Positions 1-9,400 of a DNA stretch of 32,667 bases are shown piece by piece. The first letter of the stretch is position 1. Each line of letters opens with the position of its first letter. A program made the translations under genes and the position numbers. The notes under the pieces were generated by a model. It ran no database searches. It saw nothing but the letters and a program-made list of their open reading frames with translations, and was not told the DNA's origin. Source of the stretch: Priapulus caudatus (Eukaryota > Priapulida > Priapulimorpha > Priapulimorphida > Priapulidae); the NCBI RefSeq assembly GCF_000485595.1, contig NW_014577091.1, forward strand, positions 114,835 through 147,501, given 5' to 3'.

Positions 1-228
1 CTGTGCATATATAAAAAGGCTGAGTATACAGTCACCCCAGTCTTAGAATTAAATATTTAACCTATATTTTCCCTTCATACTGACACCAAAATAAGCGAAA
101 ATAAAATAAATCAGTGATAAGCAAATTCCAGCACAGGGCGATAGATCCATTGTTAACAAGGCAGCGTTGAACGTATTAAGCAGGTGACAGCGGCTCGACA
201 ATCAGTCACGTCGCGTGGGGACACGTAC
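1..228. other. TRAPPC8 intron, left edge
   Basis: AT-rich intron sequence after the exon 15 donor. No coding exon or repeat was recognised. Confidence 0.6.
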
Positions 229-438
229 CATCGACGACGGTCAGCGGGTGGTGTGTGTTGTTCGTGTGCTGCGTGAAGCACTGGATAGTGGGGCGGAAGG
301 CGGCCGCGCGCTGCAGGCTGCCGCCGCCGCCAGCGTCCACGTCCAGCTGCGTGCAGACAATCTGCTCCAGCCGCTCCCACACCGCGACGTCCGCGCTGAT
401 CGGCTCGCCCGCCCCCACCGCCGCCTCGTCTCCGTCGG
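229..438 (-). CDS. TRAPPC8: TRAPPC8 coding exon 15 (last in window)
   Basis: Encodes an acidic/Gly-rich start (DGDEAAVGAGEP), VWERLEQIVCTQLDV, a Gly run, and RPTIQCFTQHTNN...PLTVV. It aligns with the family's QWRELEEQVV and PTQYCLNSYSDNSRFPLAVV. GC-rich third positions. Donor GTACGT, phase 1. The next exon would lie beyond the left edge, where the minus strand ends in a pyrimidine-poor TATGCACAG. Confidence 0.9.
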
Positions 439-3400
439 CTGCAAAGCGCAAACTCGCGACGGTTATCTCGCAATTGTATGTGGATGCCCAGCACTGCCGC
501 TCCTCCTCCCCTTAGCAACGTCGTGCGTGGCGATCACGACCCCTCCTGGCTAATATTTGTATGTAAGGCAAGTGGGTTGGAGAAAGCTGGACAGCGAACT
601 ACTAAGCTGAAATATATGTCAACTGACGTGGTGACGCCCGTCCCACCAGTGGTGCAAGATCGGCCCAGTACGGGCTTGAATGTCTGCAGACTGACACCTA
701 AAGTACTAGCTACCAAGCTATAAGTGAAAATCATGAAATACTAGGTTGCTTCATTTGCAATTGAGTCAACTGGAAGACATCCATGTTTAATTATAAACTT
801 ATGTGGTACAACATATAGGAATAGCATAGACACAAGATGAAATTGTCTTTAAGATTTATTACATTTATAAATTAAAAAATGACAATCATGACTGATTACT
901 TTTATAACCTTCATGTGTCACAAATTTAAAATAGTGTTGATATTTAAGGACTATTCATGGTTAAGGACTGACTATTCATGCAATATTCGAGCAGACTTAC
1001 TTTGGCCAGCTGTAGGATGCATTGCAGTTATCAGTTTGATAGTGGTGCCATCTATGACAGGAAGAGGAAGTTGTGCGAGCATAATGCATCCTTCTTGCTC
1101 CGTCTGTGCAAGCAGTTGCTGCAAGTCGAAAACCATTCCAACCATGTAATATATTCTCAGAGGTTATATGCTGTGCTAATGAATACTGGCTACTAACAAC
1201 AACTACCCTAACAATGAGCCGGTGAAATAACATATGAAGGTCCAAACTAACACTACAGCTTTATTCCATGCTTTTCAAATAATTTTTGAAGTACTCAGCT
1301 CAGCGTGAATTATTCGACGTAAACTTTCAATAAATGCATGGCTAGAATTGCACTCTAAGTGTGAAACGATGGTCTCGACATTTCTACTTTCCTCTCATTA
1401 CTTTCTTGCTTGCTCATTGATCTCGAAACTACTCACAAACCAAGAGCACAACCCCCACCCCCCTTTTTCGAGATCAGAAAATCTGGAATAAACTCTCCAG
1501 GCTGACCACGCGCCTAGACTGGCACCGGCAGACGGCCGTCATCATCCACGAACCTTGTACACGAAGAGGTACTCGCGTACGAAGGCGTTCTGTTGCGAGG
1601 CCGTCTGCTGGCTGTCGTTGGTGAGCAGGTGCTTGAAGGCGTTCGTAGCATTCTCCAGCTGCTTCAGGTTGAACGACTGCCGCCCGATCGTGAAGTTGAT
1701 ATGGTCCTCCGCCAGGCTCCAGTGGCGCCCTCTGTAGACCTGCAGTGCCTGGCAGTAGCTCCGTAGCGCGTGCTTTCGCTGTAACGATCGTGGTGCTGTT
1801 TATCCGCATTGTTTAGGAACAAGCGTGAAAACAACGCGCTTTTCACGATACCAAGTTGAATCTGTTTTTTGACAGGAAAGGGTGAAAAATGACATTTAAC
1901 TCATTTTCTTTGATGGAGAGGTGAAATTATTTATTTTTATGCCATACGAAATTTACTCGTTATTTTGTAAGAATAGGGGGCAATGTTAATTATTAGGATA
2001 CCACTGAATTCTTTTTAATTCATAGGACGAGGGAAAACAAAAAACTTATTATTAAGATACCACAGAATGTTTTCCCATTTCTCTAGCAGGAGTAAACCGA
2101 CTTCTATTCAGATTAAACACAAACAACATACCTGACCAACTTTGCTGAACCTGTGACCGGCTAGTATCATGTGGAATGCATATTTTCTCACCATGGGCTT
2201 CGGCATGTGGATGAAGCAGTAGGCGGCCTGCTCTAGCAACAAGCCACTGCGCAGGTCCGAATCCTAGAGATGTAACCGCATACAACTCTAATCATTCATT
2301 ATTCCTGCGAGTCCCCTCGCATCCCAGGCCATTAGAACCAAAGTTCCAAGTGCTAACTATAAGGCCACGGCTCCTACTAAACCACTTCAATGCAACGAGT
2401 AATTATTTAATAAATTAAAATGGAATAATTTAATAGTAAGTATTAACATACAGGGAGTCCCCAATGGATTACAAACACATTTGGTTCCAGAATTACATTA
2501 ATAATTCAGTTTTTTGGAAGTCGAGTATACATTACAAGAAACTCAGTTGTGGTTACGTTGTTATGTGGGCGTGTTGTGGTTGTTAGGTGGCACTAATGAA
2601 TGTTAACGTAAACAATAAAGCATTTATTGTTCATATTCAGATTCATAAGTTAGATGTTCATGAACTCTGGGGACGTTTGGTACTTATGTTTATTATCTAA
2701 TAGTAGCTGTTGATGTCATCCATGAGTTGTGATCAATAGCTATCATGGGAAACAAGGGTAGTTACCTCACTTGTCATCTTTATCAAATTAATTGCAGCGT
2801 CGCTGTAGTTACTAGTGTATTTTAACACTTCTGTAGAAAACATCGTCGCTCTTGTTGCATACTCTGGTAATCTGCAGAAATAGCACATAATTAGAGGCCT
2901 AAGCTATGTAACATATTATCAACAGACGAAGTTAACCAGATTTAACACAGATTAAACCTTGATTATCCGAACAAGACGGGCAGGGAGTATTTTGTTCTGC
3001 TAACTGATTGTTCGGATAACTGATGGTCTAGTCACTCTAGTGGCTTATTAAATATTCACGGGACCTTGAGATTTTGTTCGGATAATCCGAAATTCGGATA
3101 ATTGATGCTCGGATAACCGAGGTTTGATTGTATATATATTATCTATGCTATTTTTACATGGTTGCCACAATGCTACCAGCATTTTCTATGCTATGATGAT
3201 CCTAGTTGACTAAACACAAAGACCCTTCCGATAATCAGTGGTAAAACCACATGTATTAGGAGGATCAGATATCTGTTGAGAGCTAACACAAAAACACATT
3301 TCCACAAGTTACATTTCAATATACCTACTTGCAGGTAGACAGGTATGTGGAAATTGCAGTCTCCATGTAGTGGTTTGGATACTGTCTCTGGGAATTTACA

Positions 3401-6400
3401 CCCTGCATGAACACAGAGAGTGCTGCCATCTCCTGCGAACAAACACAATTAATTAGGCACAGACAACTAACAGATTTTCACTAATAAGACTACGAAACAC
3501 TCAAACAGGTGCACAAGACTATGGAAAGAGAAACACATGCACCCACATACTCAACATGCATGCAAAAAAAAAATCCAACATCCTGATAGCAAACATACTT
3601 TTACAATAATTAAACAAGTGCCGCGGAGCGACAGCGCTCATCTAACGTCTACTGCGGTGACTCTGTGGTGGAGTGGTGGGATTCTAGTAAACCCTGTTAG
3701 TCCCAAATGTGTTCACATAACACCCGAAACAGTGGAAATGCACAGGGATGGTCATCAGAACCTTCTCCAAAGGAATGTTACGTTGGATCGTTATGAAAGT
3801 TTGACCACGACGGTATGGGCGTCGTACGTTTAAGTGTCTTCAGATTAAAGATGGAAGGCTCCATCGTACGTCATGATAGCAACGAACATTTGCAAGACAG
3901 AATAGTAAGCACTCATCCATTTACCTATTGCAAAGCTACAGGCTGCAAAAGAAGCTGGCACCTGGTAACCGAAAATTAACGCAGGCAAGAACTACACAGT
4001 ACCACCACCACAATGCCTGCACTGGCAGTGGCATACGTTACATGTAACATACTGACAGTACAGAATGCCATAGAATATATACGATTTAAGAAGCATAAAC
4101 CTTCTTCAAACCATAATAGCTTTTGAAATTTCACTGTGACATTGTAGCCTCATACATCCAGGCATGTATAGATTCACTAGCAAACCCGGCAGTTAAATTC
4201 TTTCTAACAGTAGGCCCTAAAAAATCCATGTTTAACCCTCCTCTTGAGGGTCAAAAGGTTATCCGACACTTCTCTTTCGCATGTCAGCAGACGGTACATT
4301 CATGGTCCTTCAATAAAACCATAAAAATGCTAGGTCACCGCTGAAACAAAAAAGTTTTTCAATCGCTCCGTCAGACCATGTCCTCAGAAAATATCTAAAA
4401 TATCTGCCCTGTGCCCATTGACCTTTTGACCGTGACTCTCACAATTTCGGCATCATGATGGCTTTTCCTACCATGATGCTATACACCGACTATCACGAGC
4501 CTAGGTCGAGCCGTTTAGATTTGTGCCGCAATTCTGCATTTCCTCCTATACTTAAGTTAAGGAGTGAATGTTCCCCCTTATTTTACACCTCTTGACCTTT
4601 GACCTTTGACCCCCCAGCTTCGACATCCCAACTCATTTTGACAATCCCCCCGATGTGCCAAATATCGTGACCGTACGTCGAGCGGTTAAGATTTGTGCCT
4701 CAACATGTTGACGGACCAGACGGACGGACAATCATGCGATTCTACAAGCTGCATCTGACTATGTCAGATGAGCTAAAAATGATGCAGTGCAAACAAACCC
4801 TGAATCACAATTGCATTCTCGCGCTCAAACTCACCAGCGAGCCGGCAAAGTGTGGCCACGCGTGGTCCGTGCTAAAATCTCGTTTGGCTGTATGGTAGGA
4901 CTGATATGCGAGCTCATACATTTGGAACATGAAGCAGAGGTCTGCCAACCGCCTGACCTGCAATTCCGGCGATTCCGATCCATAGCTACAAGTAAATGTA
5001 AAAGGTTAACACTGATAGGAACAATATCTAATTAATGAGCACAATGTTCACACTCATGGAAACAATATAAACGAATGGACAACTACATGATTTGTGCTGA
5101 GAGGAACAATATGAGTTGGTTAAGTACATAGTTTGCGGTAATAGGAACATTGTGTGATGAACGTGTACATAGTTTGTTCTGCCGGGAACAGTGCCTGATG
5201 ACAAGTAACTATAAAACTTGCACTGATACAAGCAATGCCTGACTACAGAACAGCAAAAGGTTTGTGCTTATGTTACATAAAAGCTTCACGATAATATTCA
5301 TCTATTATACAACTACTGAAGGAAACACTTACGACAGTAATGTGTTTTGAAGGTTCAAGCCTTGCGTGACTGGCTTGCTACCCCCAAACCACTTCTTGGT
5401 GGCACTGAAGAGCGAACGGTGAATTCCTTTTCGGGACATCAACTATAAAATGAGCGAGAACGACTGATAAAACGAACAAGCAATGCCTACAGATAACGAA
5501 AGATGAACACAAAGGATGTTATAAAAAATAAAAAATAAAATATTAAGAAATATTAATAATAAATAATAATAAATATATTAAAATGTTAATTAACAAATTA
5601 AATATAAGGATGAGCATGCTAACATTGCAGCACACTCGATGATATATGATTCATGATCCTGAGATCTCACAATGGTGAGTGTGGGACAAAAAATATATAA
5701 CTTCTCTTAAAATATAGTTTACTTTTGCTTCAAATGCCTTTTCATTCACTACTGAGCAGAAGTGAAGTAACATCTGCATTAAAACTGTCACTATTGCACG
5801 TATAGTTGACACCGAATCGTACCTGGTCATTAAGTGTTCGTATCTGTCTCTCCACATAAGGCAGCAGACCACGAACGCAAAACTCGTGCACGAAGATCCG
5901 TAGTCTATCGTGGTCACTCAAGGTCAGACAGATGCCGTGTGGCATGTGTTTCCTCTTCTCTATGCTCGTGTGTAGCGTGGCTGTGACAGTGAATCAACAT
6001 ATGCTTTTCTAGATGCAAAAAACTCTGCTTTCATATACATGGTTTTTTATTAAGGAAGAACTACTTCTTTTCTTTCAGAAGAGAAACAGCCTAAACCGCC
6101 TTTGCCCGTAGCAATTTTGTTTTCCAAGTAAAGTTATTAAAAAGCTACATGACATCTATTTATAGTCAAAGGTTCACAAACTTGCTCACATTAGAGGGTA
6201 CCTTTGGAACAATTACAGGTGGTACCAGTAAAATAGTGAGTAAATAGATCATAAAAATGGTTTCCATTTTCAACTTTCCTATTGGAAAACTATGTATTTA
6301 CTTAAGGATACTCTCAAGGTTTTAGGAAAATTTTTACCGATTTTTCATTTTCAACTTTATTTGATGGCTAACACTATGTGCCACCTTCGTACATGCTCAT

Positions 6401-9400
6401 TTCTCCATATAACGGTACATGTGAACTGTCAGAGCGTTTTGCTTGCCCTCGTACATGTGTAGTGAGCCGCGGCTGACGTCAGAAAAACGCTGATTTCTCC
6501 GTTCCAATTTCTGATTTAGTAGTCGATGTATAAATGGATATTTCTCTGTGATTACAACTCGGAATAATTTAATTTTACACTCGTTTTAATGGTAACATAT
6601 TGCTGTAAAAAAGAGCGTCAGGGATTGTTATTAAGTGCCGTATTTTATGAGTTATGTCTCTTTATTCGCAAAGATTATAAATTCAAACGTGCGACTTGAA
6701 TTTTAGGCATTTTTTTACAATTTTTCTCGGTAAATATGAAACTTAAAGAAGAATCCTGATGCACTATTTTGGTACATATTGTGCTTAACATGTGGCGAAA
6801 ATTTTGTATCCTCACTCTTTCTGGTAATTGAGAAATATCCAAAATACCATTTTTACATAAAAATTCAAAATTTTTGTGGTAACATAATTTGGTGCTGGAA
6901 ATTTCATGAAATTTTTGGCCTTGAGCATAAAGATATATCTCCTCTATAAATAAAACAAGTGATTGATTCGATTCACTCGTCAATAAACGTTTAATCTTCA
7001 TTAGAGCAATACCCGTGCAAAAGGTTGAGAGTATCCTTAAGATTTTCTAGCAGCTAATCTGCTTGTTCTAGAAGAGTTTAAATATGTTGAGTTTGACCCC
7101 CTGATACACATATTAATGATAATAATTAATTAATGGCTACTAAACCAAGTCTGTACATTCAACGATGAATTAAGGAATAGGTTTAGATAAATGCATTCTA
7201 GTCTAAAAAAACACGATGCAGTGTATACTCATTACCAAGAGGGTCTTCAAACAGTGGGTCATTATTGACATGGTTCTGCAATGGTGCATGCTTTTTGTGA
7301 AGGTCACCACCAGGTGGCTCCTCATTGTCAGGCAATAATGGATGGTCTACTATCTCCTCCACTGGGTTGGTGGATGACAATGAGGATTCTGAGATAATAT
7401 GCACAATAGTATCTAAGAGATGATTTATCAACAATATAATATATGCCTTGACCTGATTCCCATCATCATATACTAAAAATCCTGCCATGACACTAATAGA
7501 CCCCACCCCGTACAGACTGCAAAATTTTATATGGTATTAAACTAGCGCGCGCCAGGCCCGGGCCTGACGCCCGCCAAATTGTAGCGTATTTGATCCTACA
7601 TTAAATGAGTCATCAGTTCTCTGTTTAGCTCGTCACGTCACCCCGCAGACAGCGAGGTACAGCGAGCGTAGAATTACGTGACCTAAATAAGGCTATGCGC
7701 ATGCGTATTGTGATTTAGCACCGGGTCTGGCCTGCTTGTTGCGTACAGACAGACACACAAGCGGGCTATCTTATCCCGGGCTAAGTTATCCCAGGCCTGG
7801 CCCTCCATCATTTGCGGGGCCAAATTGGAGCGGGCCAGCGCGTATTTGGAGCGGGATAGCGTGTACACACTGCAAAATTTGGCGCGGGCCTTGCGCGTGC
7901 TAGTTTAATTCCATATAAAATTCATAGTCTGAATGGGGTATACAGGTGTTACCTGCCACTGATTTCTATGTCCCCATTACAGAATAAATGTCTGCATTTT
8001 TATTTTTTAACTTGGTGCTCATTTTTAAACTTCATTTAGGGGATCTAAGGTTTCGATTTCAAGATCTGTTATTATTTAAATAAATTTTTTGTGATAACTT
8101 TTTTTTAAATAATTTAAATAAATATGGTTAGCCTGAACTATTATGCTATTTCTTTTCCTTTAATAGCTTGTGTAATAAAACAAAAGTAACAATAAATACT
8201 AATTAATAACACATGCTATCACCAATTAGTGGCGCTAGTAATTCTTCTAGTAATCTTGAGTTTTCTGGGGGGCTATTTGACGTCGACTGGAATTTCTGGG
8301 ATTTTTTTTCTTTCAGAGCGATAACGCAGCGCTGCACTCACCCGATCCTTCTGTCGCTTCGGACGCATTCTCGACGAAGCTGCTCTCGCTAATGAGCACG
8401 CCGTCTGATTGGCTGGGAGACAAACTCGCCTCCATGACGGAGTTGGGAAACGTTGCCTGACCGTCGGTCGTGAGCTCCAGCGGCAAGCACTGAGCGGGAG
8501 GCTCCGGAAGTGACGGTGCCTCGTCGTCCGGGGAGGAATCCTGCAGCGCAATGTGACATTGGCATGTGACGGAAAATCACCAGCTGCCCCGCACGCATTA
8601 ATCAACGTTCGGACCTAACGATGGATACATTCAGCAGGTTTGCTTACAGCTGTATCCTTGCTCAGATTACTGCTACTTCATAATTTAATGTTTTGGTGCT
8701 ATGAAATAACTCTGATTATCGTAGTTTTTTTGCACTCTTGTTTCGTTATGGTGAAAGAACTCTTATATCATTGTTTCGATTATCATTGTTTCACACTATC
8801 ACTGTTGGGCTACTGGACTTCGCATGACTCGCATTTCACCATTCTATCGTACTAAATGTTTTTGGATGTTTTTTTCCTGTGCATTTTACATGCTTATGTC
8901 ATTAATGTTTGCAATTTAGCGGTAGCCATCTTGCATTTCTCTCAGTTAACACCAGTAGCGTATCAGTTAAGAACAACATTTGAATAGGAAAGGAATGTAA
9001 CATGTGTGAAAAGATGTGTCTTTCCGTCGGAATTCGTTACTGTGCGGGATTTGGGGGTGGGTGGAGTGGGGGGGTTACATACCACAATGTTAAACTTCCT
9101 GCCTAGAAACTGGCTCCAGGGGTCAGGCATTATGTCTGAGCTATACTGGGCTGTTCTCTGGTCACAAGAGTTGATCTGTAGCAAGTGGCACGCGTGCGCA
9201 CCGTACGTCGACTTCATGCTCTGGTACACTGCCTCAGCCCTGTGTGAACACCACAGACGCAGACACAAAATAAATGTTATTGAATTATATTACCGTTAGA
9301 AAAACAACAACACGTATTACATGAATGTGTCTTGGTACGTTTTCACGTGTTCAATAAATCCAGGCTGATGGTAACATAGGTAAAGATCCGACTAAACCTC

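Noticed and set aside
153-553. Several open frames of 67-121 codons on both strands
   Set aside because: They overlap TRAPPC8 exon 15 in other frames. Only the frame with VWERLEQIV has family support.
3537-3833. 98-codon plus-strand frame
   Set aside because: No similarity recognised. It lies in a TRAPPC8 intron and partly in repeat sequence, without coding-like composition.
3901-3985. Possible extra TRAPPC8 exon (frame AACSFAI with AG and GT borders)
   Set aside because: The true EMAAL exon was found at 3329-3432 with a perfect phase, leaving no room for this one.
6675-7001. 108-codon minus-strand frame
   Set aside because: Inside the TTAA element, AT-rich, and its predicted peptide resembles no known transposase motif.
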